From Dendrolimus kikuchii (Eukaryota; Arthropoda; Insecta; Lepidoptera; Lasiocampidae), in assembly GCA_019925095.2 (NCBI GenBank), contig CM034411.1, forward strand, positions 6,797,501 through 6,861,500: a stretch of DNA of 64,000 nucleotides, read 5' to 3'. Within the stretch, counting starts at the first letter, position 1. Every line of letters starts with the position of its first letter. The notes under the pieces are model-generated. The model was given only the letters and a program-made list of their open reading frames with translations. It had not been told where the DNA came from and did no database searches. Position numbers and translations under genes: made by a program. This document shows, in pieces, positions 53,390 through 64,000 of this stretch.

Positions 53390-53700
53390 CATATCTCCCC
53401 CAGTCATTTGCGGTCGGCACAATATGTCTTTTCTTTCTATACTCTTCTATTATGGCGTATGTCCTGTTTCACACCAAAAATCATCATGTCATCCATTCAT
53501 CCATTTCTTTTGTCTATGTTTACATTTGTACCTTCCAGTTTAACATTTTTTTGTCACGTGACTTTCATCCCTCCTCATTACATACCCATACTGCCTTAGT
53601 CTTCTTCCTCTCAAGTTTTCAGTCACGGGTGTAACTTTCAACGATCCCGTTATGTACTAGTTTATCACCTTGTCCATTCCTGTAACACCGCACACGATCA
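53390..53700 (-). mobile_element. LINE RTE-A 3' fragment
   Basis: The minus strand encodes KVAPVTEKLRGRRLR, then WYGHVMR in approximately one frame, followed by the common 3' end TTGCGGTCGGCACAATATG. 5'-truncated and frameshifted. Confidence 0.7.
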
Positions 53701-54031
53701 CACATCCATCTCAGCTGAGTGTATATCACTCATGCCCTTCATCATTATCATAATCCTTTCGTAACCCGAAAATTATTTTCTAATATCCGCCCACATTCAC
53801 GTCATTACCCATAAAGGCGACCGCACACGGACCATTATCGCTATATTCCTAACCAGACCAATTATGCGACGAGCGGCAATTAGACGCGCGCGTGTCTATT
53901 ACGACATGCGACGCGTTCGTGAATACTACATCCTAATTATGAAAATAGTGGTGTTCTGTACATACATTATGAATATTGTGGGTAGAAGAGACTATAGGGA
54001 ACATCAATTGACCGGTTTCTGTTTCTTACTA
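53701..54031. other. GC-richer block 53810-53950
   Basis: Contains CGACGAGCGGCAATTAGACG and GTGTCTATTACGACATGCGA, partly similar to 40.89 kb. A short plus frame is rich in Arg and Tyr. No family is recognised. Confidence 0.35.
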
Positions 54032-54279
54032 TTTTTTTTATTGCATGAGTTCAGCAGACAGGCAGACGGCCCATTTAATGGAAAACGGTTACCATCGCCT
54101 AGAGACATTTGCAACACCAAAGGTGCTACAAATGCGCTGCTGCTCTCTTAAGGGAGACTGCAACCTGGTCATTAATGCCGGAACACAACTTAAGGTTGTT
54201 ATGGCGGCGTACTCTAGACCAGGGGTGGTAGCCATCCAGACGGGCAAATACACTACCACCTACCTGTGGGTTGTTTTGC
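54032..54279 (-). mobile_element. Retroposon family S, copy 11 (5'-truncated)
   Basis: Poly-T, TGCATGAGTTCAGCAGACAG, the complete LINE-shared tail and the central stem. Lost before the GTCGTAAGAGG hairpin. Confidence 0.85.
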
Positions 54280-54391
54280 AAATGCAAAACAAATGAAAAT
54301 GCATGAAAGCCTACAGGTGGGAGTTTGTAATTATTTTTCTTCCTAGTATTTAGTATAAATTGAAAGCTTCCACATGTAGGCTTCATAAAGT

Positions 54392-54502
54392 TTACATTAC
54401 ATTCACTTGCCTTACCATCGGCAGAATTTTGACTTTACTTTTGTATGGAACTTATATCAAATTTTAACTGATAGTAAAGCAAATGAATGGAACCGGCCAT
54501 AA
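54392..54502. mobile_element. Palindromic MITE, family P, copy 2
   Basis: TTCACTTGCCTTACCATCGGC...CTGATAGTAAAGCAAATGAA...GGAACCGGCCATAA. Homologous to 51250-51391 but with the left terminus replaced. Confidence 0.6.
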
Positions 54503-54684
54503 CTTAGAAATAATAACTTAAACATGCAAGTGCGATAAATGGGAAGATCTGGAAACGGCAGTTGCTCAGTAAAAAACTTACTACATTTCTACTGTTGACC
54601 AAAAGATGGTACATCTTGACTAACACAATTTTGCTGACTGCTCTAATTTTTAAACTGTGAGGTTGGACTCGTTCTCCGATTTAT

Positions 54685-54805
54685 AGGGGAATGGATAGTA
54701 TACCTACCACGCTTGTCCAAAGCGAATTGGTGGATTTAACACATCCATTATCTTGATGTGCAGCTTACATCACGATGTGTTCCTTCACCGTGAGCACGTG
54801 ATGAT
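54685..54805. mobile_element. LINE remnant (as at 15.2-15.4 kb)
   Basis: TAGTATACCTACCACGCTTGTCC and ACACATCCATTATCTTGATGTGC parallel 15265-15340. Confidence 0.5.
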
Positions 54806-56148
54806 GATTCATAACATACAAGTACATATTTTTCTGTATCTTGTTACCTGTCTAATGAAAAAAATCTTTTCAATGATTTTCACGTCGTATTTGCTCAATT
54901 CGGATGCGTAGTTGTTTTTCAGTCGTCTCTTGTTTAATGTCAACTTCTAACAAAGGTATCCATTACAATAGATGTAAGTACAACTGTAAACCCGTATACT
55001 ACTCAGTTAATTAATAAGACCAAATTCAAACAAATCTATGATTGATACACTCAATGCTCTACGGGGAGGGTTGCGCATTCGTTATAGGGTTGGCGAAGAT
55101 GACTGAAAATGTTTTCTAGAAGAAGAGTTGTAAGATTATCTCTTACCAAATACAATCAATCAGTCAATGGCACTTCGCACCATCCACACTGAAGGATTTT
55201 GAAATGAGGATTTTTCTGTAATTTGTTTACAAAACCATAGAAATAACCGTTCGGTTTACGACATTCAATAACAAAGTTGAAATCGAAATAAATATTTAAT
55301 TAACCGAGTAAATGTTTAATTAATGAACTTAGCAGTTCTTTATTAATTAAATATATAAATAATTAGTCAAATGTTTAGTTAAATATATAAATAACGAAAT
55401 AATTAATTAATAAAATATTTAAAATTAAAACTTTAACTTCATTATACATAAAATAATATTATTTTAAAACTATCTCTCACGACATTAAAGTCAAGGATAG
55501 AAACGGACCTTTTCATTGCGTGTAGGTCGACACACTCTTGGCCGATTCTCAAAATGAAATTCAAAATCTTTTACGTAGATGAATATAAAGGTAAAAGCTA
55601 TAAATTAACATCTAAACAATGATACGTCTAATTTCATATTCATAGAAATAAGACAACTATCACATTAAAAATTCAATTTGAAAACGCCACAGAAAAAGTC
55701 AACAACCGAAAACAATTAAAAATGCAGGACACGTACAACCCTATCACGTTGAGGGCCCGGGTTCGATCCCCATTGTGTGCAGTTTCCCACTTGTTTTTTA
55801 ATACGTGGGGTAGTTTCTATTATTTCACATTATGCCCGCTTGGTGTTTTCGTACTGTGACATCCACTCGAATGTGCCTTGGGGTGTGGACAGGGGTCTTA
55901 ATAGACGCGACCCTGTATTTAATATCGCATGTTTTTTCGGGCACGTCAATTGATGATATGGCACTTAGCATGTTATGTTTATTGGTTTTATACATGTTCA
56001 AATTTATTTGTACTACCCACAATTGTTTTCCACATAATGTAAATATAAGTTTGTTTCTTCTTGAAGGCTTTGGATTGGATTGTAATCAAACTTGTTTCTT
56101 CTTCACGATATGGGTTTGTAAGCATTTTTTTATGAAATTGGTGCTAAT
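54806..56148. other. Mostly AT-rich spacer
   Basis: A pol III B-box-like GGGTTCGATCCCCATTG at 55760 marks a SINE scrap. Frames on both strands over 55825-56203 are not recognised. Confidence 0.45.
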
Positions 56149-56149
56149 A

Positions 56150-56230
56150 TATGGCTTGGTGGTTAAGGCGCCCTCGTCTCATTTCAATGCCATTAGTTTT
56201 TGAATCCTGACCGCATAGCATACACCGCTT
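56150..56230 (+). mobile_element. tRNA-derived SINE fragment
   Basis: GGCTTGGTGGTTAAGGCGCC (A-box-like) and TTTTTGAATCCTGACCGC (decayed B box) with tRNA-like spacing, directly before mariner copy 2. Confidence 0.45.
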
Positions 56231-56248
56231 TGAACATTTTTCTGATAC

Positions 56249-57277
56249 CTAGGTGAAAAAGTTCTTAGACGTACATATATATAAAACCTTTTTAGGAGAA
56301 GTTCGATATTCAAATTAAAGAGTGTCAATCACACAATATTTATGCCAACAGTCACTTTTCTTTGTCAGTTCGTTCGCACGTAATAAATTGTTTTGTGCAA
56401 CGAGTTGCTAAAAACGCAAAATTATGGATTAAAGTGAGTTACGTGCAGTGATAAAATATCTTAGCTTGCAAAAAAATGTCTACAAAAGAATATTGTCCGA
56501 CATTCAGCAGACATTAGGGGATGATGTTGTACCCTATTCTATGGTTGCGTACTGGGTGGCTGAATTTAAAAGAGGTAGCTCAAGTTGTAAAGATGACCCG
56601 CGTTCTGCGAGACCTACAACCTTCGTTACGGAAGAAAATGTCAAAAAATCTGAGAATCTAATTTTGGAAAACAGAAGAATAACTATAAAACATATAGCTG
56701 AAATCCTAAAGATATCTTTTGGTAGCGTTCAATCCATTTTAATTGGTTCCCTGGGGTTCAAAAAGTGTCATAAAGATGGGAGCCACGAATGTTAACCGAC
56801 CAAAACAAAGCGGCGTTTGGAAATTTCTAAGCGTAATCTCGAAATGTTCCAGCGTGATTCGGTTAATTTTTGCCGTCGCCTTGTATATATGTATATAATT
56901 CCGAAAGTGCGTGAAGCGATTAAAGATAAACGTCGTGGAAAACTGTCGTTGGGCGTGTTGTTTCTTCACGATAACGCTCCCGCTCATCGGTCGGAACACA
57001 ATCCGCTGTGGTGGCTTCAATTTCCTTGACCACCCACCATATTCTCCGGATTTAGCACCAAGTGATTTTCACTTATTCCCAAAATTAAAAGAGGAAATTC
57101 GTGGAACTAAATTTCACGATAATGACGCGGTTATGGCTACCGTAGAGGAGATTTTCAAGAATCAAGAATATTTTTTTTGCAATTGCAAGCATTGCATTAT
57201 GTAGAATAATAAAATATTTTTGTTTCAAATTTTGCATTGTTTAATATTAATTCCAAAAACTTTTCGATTCACCCCCG
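56249..57277 (+). pseudogene. mariner transposase pseudogene, copy 2
   Basis: Same family as 45677-46930. The native ATG at 56424 is followed by a stop at codon 3. A frameshift gives ...KYLSLQKNV, then GDDVVPYSMVAYWVAEFKRG. About 215 bp are deleted at 56890, removing the first catalytic Asp region (CRRLV joins IPKVREAIK). HDNAPAH and YSPDLAPSDFHLFPKLKEE follow. The 3' end TTTTCGATTCACCCCC then TA at 57278 matches, inverted and imperfectly, the left end near 56249. Inactive. Confidence 0.9.
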
Positions 57278-58150
57278 TAAATAGCAGTGTGAATTTCATG
57301 AAAATCAATTACAATACAAGACCGCGAAAATAATAAAAATAAAAAAGATATCAACCAATTTCGCAATTACATATAAGAATCGACCATGTACTTTTTAATA
57401 CACACACAATGAAGTATTCCGTAGCAATAATAAATTTCGACTGTTTAGTTTTTATCGTTTGATTACGAAATCCAAAAATAAAAAAAATTCATTTATCATT
57501 ATTTTCCACAAACACTTATTGCCGACTACAAAACATCGTACCTGCAATAATAGTTCACTTTTGATGAAAATAATGAGCTTAATAAAAAAAAACTTCCTTT
57601 TATAAGGATAGCGTAAAACTCTGCTTTCTGTTTTATTGGTTTAACAAATACCTACACATAAACCAAGAAACTAATAAGTTTACCTTCCAATAATACGGAC
57701 TATCACCTACCTAAGAAACAACATAAATATACCCATAAAAACCATTTCAGACCTTACCATAAGAGCGTAGAGTCCGTTTCGAGTTATTGTAGGTGATTGT
57801 GAATTTCGCCCCCCTTATTATTTGCTAAGAGGCGAGGAGGAAAACTGACCCCGGCTGGATTTCCGTCGAGTGCCGCCATTACCCGACCCCTCATTTCCTG
57901 TTCAGAATCCGGCTTTTCAGGACCATTAGGTTTTTTCATGTTATATTTTAAATAAGCAAGTTTTGCGGGTAGTTATAGAATTTTTCATATGTATTGAATG
58001 ATTATTCAAAGTAATTTAGTGTTTGAAAAGTCACTTAAATGTAAATTCGTATTCGTAATTGATTTGAATATTGATATTTAAATCTGAGTCTGTATTTTTT
58101 TCTTGAAAATCTGTCTTTAGAGTAAAATTGTAATAAATTACATAAATAAG
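57278..58150. other. Spacer with GC-richer block
   Basis: Positions 57770-57920 (GAGGCGAGGAGGAAAACTGA, CCCCGGCTGGATTTCCGTCG) stand out from AT-rich DNA. No gene is recognised. Confidence 0.45.
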
Positions 58151-58154
58151 ACTT

Positions 58155-58410
58155 TACAGCCTCTGAGACGGCTAAGCCTTTATCGGCCCAGTTTACCGGA
58201 ACGCTCTCTGCGTCCCAAGAAAACTAGGCCGACAAAGACTCCGGGTTCGATTCCTGGCTGGTAAATTTCGTTAAACTTTCTGTTGTTTACTATATAGTCC
58301 GGCTGTCTGGGATAGGCACCAAAATGGTCTATTGTGAAGTATACTCAGTATCCATAAACCCATAACATAACACCATTAACTTGGGGTCTGCCATTAAAAA
58401 AAAAACTAAC
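58155..58410 (+). mobile_element. tRNA-derived SINE
   Basis: A-box-like GACGGCTAAGCCTTTATCGG and a good B box, CCGGGTTCGATTCCTGG (58240-58256). The body is related to the SINE at 7670, and an A-run (about 58395) ends it. Confidence 0.75.
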
Positions 58411-59369
58411 GAGGATTTCAGTTTAGCATTTTCAATTGTTTAACTTCTTTAGGCATTGCTTAATATCGAGTTATATTCTCGTACTCAAAATTTAGTAATG
58501 TTCCTTTAACTTTAAATAGTGTTTCCATGTGAGTTTGTCGTTTTACACGTTTATTCACAAGTTGATTTTAAGACTCGTCCAGTAAGCGTTTTTTAATCTC
58601 TTTAAATGCGGTAAATAGTATGTAATTAAAAAAATGATATAATGTGACTAATAATAGAATATAATGATTCATTGAAAAAGTTACTAGTAGTAATAAAAAA
58701 ATCGTCTAAAAATCTACTTCTGACGTCAAGGCGAATCAAAAACAAGAGGATCCGATAAAAGAGCCTTTTTTATCAAAGCCCTCACACCCCCGCATGACCT
58801 AATTATCTTGATATAATAAAAGCCACTCAACACGTTATCTCTGTACTAGCGACAACAATGAACTGAGACGCATTTTTAATTAAACGCTCCCGGAAGCGGC
58901 CATGTTGGATCCGACCGCCATCTCGCGGCCGTTTGACAAATTGGAGCGGCGCTGTGACGCGCAATTTTCCCGCCTATTGTTCGCTTCTACGCTACAAAAT
59001 GAAAAGTCGTGTTCCATTTTTATTTTGTTTATTTTTATTTAGTCATAATTTTCGCAAACATTTTCGCACTAAAACCCAATGTGCACTGTATTTCATACAT
59101 TCGTATTTCATGTTATGTTTGTGTTTGAATTTTGATTTCGACGTGAACAATGTAGTGTGTAGTGAAAAGTAAAAACCAAATAGCTTGATATTTCTAACTT
59201 TAAATATCCATTTTAAAATTTATGTTTGATTTTCTACATAGCAAATGAATGCATCGATATTATTGACGAATCGGTACATCCAGGGGATCTGCTGAAGCAG
59301 CTGCTTTCGCAGATTCCTATTGTGAATATGACAAGTATCATAATAAAGTGGAACTTTTTGTTATAATTT
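58411..59369. other. Spacer with GC-richer block
   Basis: Positions 58860-58980 (GCTCCCGGAAGCGGCCATGTTGG, CGACCGCCATCTCGCGGCCG) include YY1/Pho-like GCCAT cores. A 79-codon plus frame from 58933 is not recognised. Confidence 0.45.
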
Positions 59370-59600
59370 ACACCTACACGTTTCTCTTGCATACCGTGCG
59401 GATTTGGAATGAGCTCCCAACTAAGGTTTTTCCACAGCGTTACGATATAGAGTTTTTCAAAAAGGGTGTCATAAAATTTCTTCGAAGCTGGCAACGCGTT
59501 TGTTACATCTCTGGTGTTGCAAACGTCCATGGGCGACGGTAACCGTTTTCCATCACGTGGGCCGCCAACCTGTCTGCTGTACTCCATCTATAAATAAACT
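59370..59600 (+). pseudogene. CR1-like LINE C-terminus and 3' end
   Basis: The plus frame reads TVRIWNELPTKVFPQRYDIE, then FFKKGVIKFLRSWQRV, then GVANVHGRR and a stop at 59540: the WNELP...VFP...VANVHxRR end of the LINE. The 3' UTR has CCATCACGTGGGCCGCC, CTGTCTGCTGTACTCC and ATAAATAAAC. This copy shows the homology to the tail of family S most clearly. Confidence 0.85.
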
Positions 59601-60070
59601 TACCCGTGTCAATTTCACTAAACGAGTGTACAAAAGCGGCCGCCTACGGTCCCCTGATCATATACAACATAAACTTTCTAGTAGCTACAGATTTTCCTGT
59701 GGTTATTTACAGTCTCTTTTCATTACTATTGGTTAAAATTAATTATATAATCAATAGCTTAGATGAATATGGGATAACTTTCATCACAAACTTTATGGTC
59801 CCAGACGGAAGAACAGCGCTAGTTCTTGTTGGCTAGCATTATGCTGAGACTAGGTCCAATTTAGGACTTATTTTGTTTATATTGTCGTTCTATTTATATT
59901 AACTTACTTTTCTTCTTCTTCTTCTAAATTTCAAGTATATTATAATACTATGAAAACATAAACGTTTTATTTACATCAAAATATACGTAAATTGTAAATT
60001 AGTACAAAGAAGAAAACTTAACCTAATTAATTAATGCTTATTACTTACGTTTTATTCTACCTTTAATCCC
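59601..60070. other. Spacer with LINE 3'-UTR scrap
   Basis: GGCTAGCATTATGCTGAGACTAGGTCC at about 59831-59857 is a common lepidopteran LINE-tail motif. Otherwise AT-rich. Confidence 0.4.
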
Positions 60071-60495
60071 TTAAGGACTACAAGTGAGATACTGGCACTA
60101 GGTCATAGAAGTCAATAGGCAATTCTCAGAAGGCTGGCTACACTACCTCGCTGGATTGCTCTCTCTCTCTTTTCTTTCACCTTCTCCCAATTATTTGGGG
60201 ACGGCACAATATGCCTTTTCCTTTCATACTCCTCTATTTTTACATACGTCCTCTGTCACACCACAAATCATCATATCATCCTACACACAATCCATCCATC
60301 TCTATTTTGGTAAACCTTTACATGTGTATCCATCAATGTTGCAGTCTAACCTTCTTTTTATTACATGACTTTCATCCTTCCTCATTACATGCCCATACTA
60401 CCTTAATCTTCTTCCTGTCAATTTTTCAGGATTGCTGTACTGATCCATTATTTGAGGTAGAAACCAGCCTTCGCATTATGTGATGAGTCGATTAG
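60071..60495. repeat. Repeat family Z, copy 3, interrupted
   Basis: The left part (60080-60160: AGAAGGCTGGCTACACTACC, TCGCTGGATTGC) and right part (60429-60495: GGATTGCTGTACTGATCC, AACCAGCCTTCGCATTATG) together match 47.60-47.72 kb. A LINE sits between them. Confidence 0.7.
60161..60428 (-). mobile_element. LINE RTE-A 3' fragment with 8-bp TSD
   Basis: Starts with the (CT)n/TTCTTTCACC end and includes TTTGGGGACGGCACAATATG. Perfect direct repeats GGATTGCT at 60153-60160 and 60429-60436 delimit it inside repeat Z. 5'-truncated, about 268 bp. Confidence 0.9.
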
Positions 60496-61357
60496 GCATA
60501 AACTAAATCGTTAATTACATTCGTTAATTTTAATTGCCTTTCTCAAAGATCAAATACATAAATCACAGAGATGTACAACAAATGACAAGTATGAAGACAT
60601 AAGTTTTAAAGTGACTTGAAATAACGCTTAGGTAATGATGCTGTTGTTTAGTGTGACATGGAAATCCCAGCAAAACCTGTTAAGTCCTTACAACCAGTCT
60701 AAATGACTCATTCTTACACCGTCGTATAAACAAAAATTTCCTAAAAGCAAAAAAGCGCATTACGGTGTAAAACTAACAAAGACTTTTCATTAGGGTTGCC
60801 GAAAATCTCTTAGAAAAAATTATCCTACTTTGCCAAACTTTGTACCGGGAGAAAATACTCCGTGGTTGGAAGAAAACTACTGTAAATATTGAAGATAGCA
60901 AATATTGATAAAAAAATATTCCTTTATTTTCAAAAATGATTACATCTGCTTTCAAAGATATCTGTTAAAACATCTGCTTGTTTCAACTAGGATTATAACC
61001 GATCGAAGGTAGAGTAAAACCTGTATTTTTGTGGTAAATACCGAAGGGGCCAATAGTGCGTAGCAATTTGTTTAAAGTAACATAGTGTCTTAAATTAAAG
61101 AAGCATCAAGAAATGAATGGAACTACTGTTCTCTATTAACTAAAAACTAGATTGAACAAAGGACAGCCTTAGCACGTGATATATTCCAAGTAGCCTCCTA
61201 AACTTACCTTAAAACAAATGTATAAAATATACCGGTGGTGTAGAAAAAGAAATGATAGTATTATAAAATATTATTTGAAACTAATAATATTTATTGTACC
61301 AAATGCCAAAATCAGTGGACGTAGGACAACTCTACAGAAACCTTAATTGTTGAGTAC
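60496..61357. other. AT-rich spacer
   Basis: Nothing recognised. Confidence 0.5.
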
Positions 61358-61672
61358 TTTTTTTATATTTTTTATTGCAGGAGTTCAGCAGACAGGCAGA
61401 TGGCCCACTTGATGGAAAGCGGTTATCATCGCCTATAGACATTTGCAACACCAAAGGTGCTACAAATGCGCGGCTTCTCTCTTAAGGAAGACTGGAACCT
61501 GGTCACTAATGCCGGAACACAATTCAAGGTTGTTATGGCGACATACTTTAGACCAGGGGTGGTAGCAATCCAGTCGGGCAAATGCCCTACCACCTGTCTG
61601 TGGGTTGTTTTGTCGCCTCTTACAACAGGCCGCCCGGCCGCAGGAAATTGTATTCAAACTCCGTTCCTGCAC
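61358..61672 (-). mobile_element. Retroposon family S, copy 12 (near full length)
   Basis: Complete tail, central stem and GCGGCCGGGCGGCC. The last ~15 bp at the 5' end (GTGCAGGAACGG) run directly into a LINE-UTR-like segment. Confidence 0.85.
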
Positions 61673-61745
61673 TTACCTAGAAGAAACCTATTCACTAATG
61701 ATTTAAAGACTCCCAGATTGTATTTGTCAGGAAAACATAGTATCT
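61673..61745 (-). repeat. LINE 3'-UTR-like fragment
   Basis: TTACCTAGAAGAAAC...ATTCACTAATG...GATTGTATTTGTCAGGAAAA, as at 50.02-50.09 kb. Confidence 0.5.
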
Positions 61746-62509
61746 AGAAAATAAAACTTCATAGCAATCGATATATTGCTTTTGAAATTCCTGCCAAAAA
61801 CTTAGTTCACTTCTTAGTTGTCTAACTTGTCTTTGTTCTTAATCAAATGTTCAAAACACGGGTTGAACCGGAAGTGATATGGTTAGATGCTGTATTCTAC
61901 GTTATAGTATATGAGCAACCCTAGATTCCGCTAAAACGAGACAGTAGGCAAGGAACAATTCAGGCTAGGTACCGTTTATACGGCCCGCCTCATTAAAGCG
62001 GGCGGCGAGATCAAAGGAGTCCGAAATACGCCGAGCACAGACCTACAATGGAATAGAAATGAACTAAAATTGGTTATACAATAACTCCGCAAATTGTGGA
62101 AACTGGATTCTTTGGAATAACAATTCGTGAAAGTCTTAATTTTCAGGCTGACTGATCAATTAAAAATTGGTGATCATTTTATTTGAATTTGCTTCAATAA
62201 TCTCTCGTGAATGATAGATATATTACGAATATAATAAGTATCAACATAAAGTGGAACTCTATGCTAGGTCTTACACGTACCAGTATAACTAGACACATGT
62301 CCCCCTGTATACACTTCTTTCTTATTGTCAAATCCTTTACGATACAGGCTATATCTTTGACTATAACTCACTGCCACTCAATATCAGGTAGGCTAAATCT
62401 GTATCAACGTTGGAAGGAATGGTAACTGAATGTTATTGGTCTTCCCTGATCCTATAACAGTGCTGCGTCACTATATGACTTTGTTATTTACTGTTGTCTA
62501 TATAGTATA
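61746..62509. other. Spacer with GC-richer block
   Basis: Positions 61975-62040 contain ACGGCCCGCCTCATTAAAGCGGGC, a short stem-loop. No gene is recognised. Confidence 0.45.
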
Positions 62510-62761
62510 CTAGGTTCTGCCCGCGACTTTGTCCGCGTGGAATTGTAAAAAAAAGTAATTAAAAAAAAAACCCCCCGATTTTGAAACATTCTTCAGCGGT
62601 GCTCCGCTCCTATTGGTCTTAGCGTGATGACATATAGCCTATAGCCTTCCTCGATAAATGGGTTATCTAAAACTGAAAATTTTTTTCCAATCAGACCAGT
62701 AGTTCCTGAGCTTAGCGCGTTCAAACAAACAAACTCTTCAACTTTATATATTAGTATAAGA
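62510..62761 (-). mobile_element. Non-autonomous Helitron, family H
   Basis: A|CTAGGTTCTGCCCGCGAC, GCTCCGCTCCTATTGG, CTCGATAAATGGG, TATATTAGTATAAGA|T. Both termini and the A/T target are intact. Confidence 0.85.
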
Positions 62762-63441
62762 TAAAGTTTATCATTTATTATACAAATTTGTGAATGTTAT
62801 TATATTATTTATTGTTTACACCACCGCTGAATTATTCCATTTTATTTTGTCTGAAACAAGGGGTTCCCTGAAAAAAATCAATTTAAAGGTTGAGGCGTGT
62901 TTTCATTAATTAATTTAATATGACACCAGGATTCTAAAGTTATACTTTATGTTGTCTTCCTTCTCATATAATATGTCATAAGTTGGACTGCATTATTCAA
63001 ATTAGAACTAGTCCACAGGCTACCACTGCATCAGTCGTATCAATGATTAGTTTTAAATGATATCGACAAATTTTCAGGACATAAAGCTATTAAATTGATT
63101 ATTTGCCTAATATATTTTTAATTTTCATTTTACATACTTGTATAAGTATACAGTCATCTTAATACTTTCAACACTACGATTATTCTCCTCTTGGGCTTCG
63201 ATGAAATTTCAGGATACCCCCCTCGCATAATATTAATCATTATAGAGTGTCCACTTAGGATTAGGCCCATTGATAGAAGATGAGTTTTGATTTGTTCATA
63301 AAAAGCTGTACAAGACAGCCAAGGCAACCCCTTTTCTGAAGACAAGTTGAATAATAAATAATAAAGATAAATAGCTTGGATATTTAAAAAAACACGTCAT
63401 TGTTAACCGTTTTATGTGTTCAACTTGTAATGATAACTTAA
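62762..63441. other. AT-rich spacer
   Basis: Nothing recognised. Short minus frames at 63154-63484 look like chance. Confidence 0.45.
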
Positions 63442-63816
63442 CTAGCATTTGCCTGCGACTTTTTCCCCGTTGGACGGGTAACAAAGATTACAGTTATTTT
63501 GCTAAATATGAAATCAAAGTTATTTTCAAAAGGTTGATCTATATTTTAGTATGAAAATACATGAATCCCGGAAATTTTTGTAAAAACTCGAGATAAGTAA
63601 TATTACTAAAGATTTTTTATTGCTTAATGAAAAATGCCGTAAGACTCTTGGGATATAAGTTAGAAAATATTATAGATTTTCAGTCGAGGAATTTACTATC
63701 GATCAGCGAAAACAGCATCGAAATCGGCCCAGTGGTTTTTGCGTGAGAATCCCGAACAAACAAACAAACACAAAACATGTAAGAAACAACAGACTACACT
63801 TTTATAATATTACAGA
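63442..63816 (-). mobile_element. Non-autonomous Helitron
   Basis: A|CTAGCATTTGCCTGCGAC (3' end in minus orientation), interior ATCAGCGAAAACAGCATCG and ATCGGCCCAGTGGTTTTTGC, 5' end ...TATAATATTACAGA|T. Gives the full extent of the type seen as fragments at 9.1 and 17.3 kb. Confidence 0.8.
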
Positions 63817-64000
63817 TTTTGCATATTTGAGAGTTGGTTCTCGTTTGGCATAACCGCGTCCGATCCTAAACAGAAGAAGCTGATTTATGCTGCGTCGACG
63901 TGCAGTCTGTGTTTTATTATCATATTCCATTGCTGGTTAAGCTGTTTGTAAATATTCAATGCAATAGCATTGAAAACCAGCTGCTCGCGCACATTTGAAG
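63817..64000. other. Window end, nothing recognised
   Basis: No gene or repeat identified. Confidence 0.4.

Noticed and set aside
58230..58260. Possible functional tRNA gene at the B box
   Set aside because: The A-to-B distance is inflated by an insert and the acceptor and anticodon stems do not form. It reads as a tRNA-derived SINE.

Overview
The window looks like lepidopteran (butterfly or moth) nuclear DNA: AT-rich, without operons, and full of repeat types that recur across Lepidoptera. These are non-autonomous Helitrons (5' TC, 3' hairpin plus CTAG, inserted between A and T), RTE-, CR1/Jockey- and R1-clade LINE 3' ends, tRNA-derived SINEs and palindromic MITEs. The species cannot be named from the sequence. 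I found no host protein-coding gene, rRNA, tRNA gene or CRISPR array. The only intact open reading frame with a recognisable product is a Tc1-type transposase at 10837-11901 on the minus strand.

Layout. 0-10 kb: LINE fragments, a degraded LTR, several copies of an abundant ~320-bp retroposon (family S below), a palindromic MITE, Helitrons and a GC-richer unique block with a TATA box near 10.02 kb. 10.8-15 kb: the Tc1 transposase, a CR1-like LINE 3' end, a fold-back MITE and a Helitron. 15-23 kb: an RTE insertion with a perfect 17-bp target-site duplication (TSD), S copies, mariner relics, an LTR, a mosaic Helitron and nested RTE pieces. 24-29 kb: the least transposon-rich part, holding a 147-bp inverted repeat with one mismatch between its arms. 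29.9-35.7 kb: a decayed Tc1/mariner element and a Helitron, each split by an S copy, and a solo LTR. 38.3-41.5 kb: an S copy split by a 5'-truncated R1-clade LINE, a second R1-like 3' end, and an S copy tail to tail with its LINE relative. 41.6-51.4 kb: MITEs, a 550-bp fold-back, a mariner pseudogene and a solo LTR. 51.4-64 kb: a GC-rich unique block, tRNA-derived SINEs, a second mariner pseudogene, a LINE inserted in another repeat with an 8-bp TSD, and two Helitrons.

How the parts relate. Family S (12 copies) ends in a segment homologous to the last codons and 3' UTR of CR1-like LINEs present in the same window, followed by AATAAA and an A-rich tail. This suggests that it is mobilised by that LINE. 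Several insertions have recognisable TSDs, so a relative order of events can be read. Between the repeats lie short GC-richer unique blocks that could be conserved regulatory DNA or host exons too small to recognise here. Coordinates of degraded repeats are approximate to about 10-30 bases.
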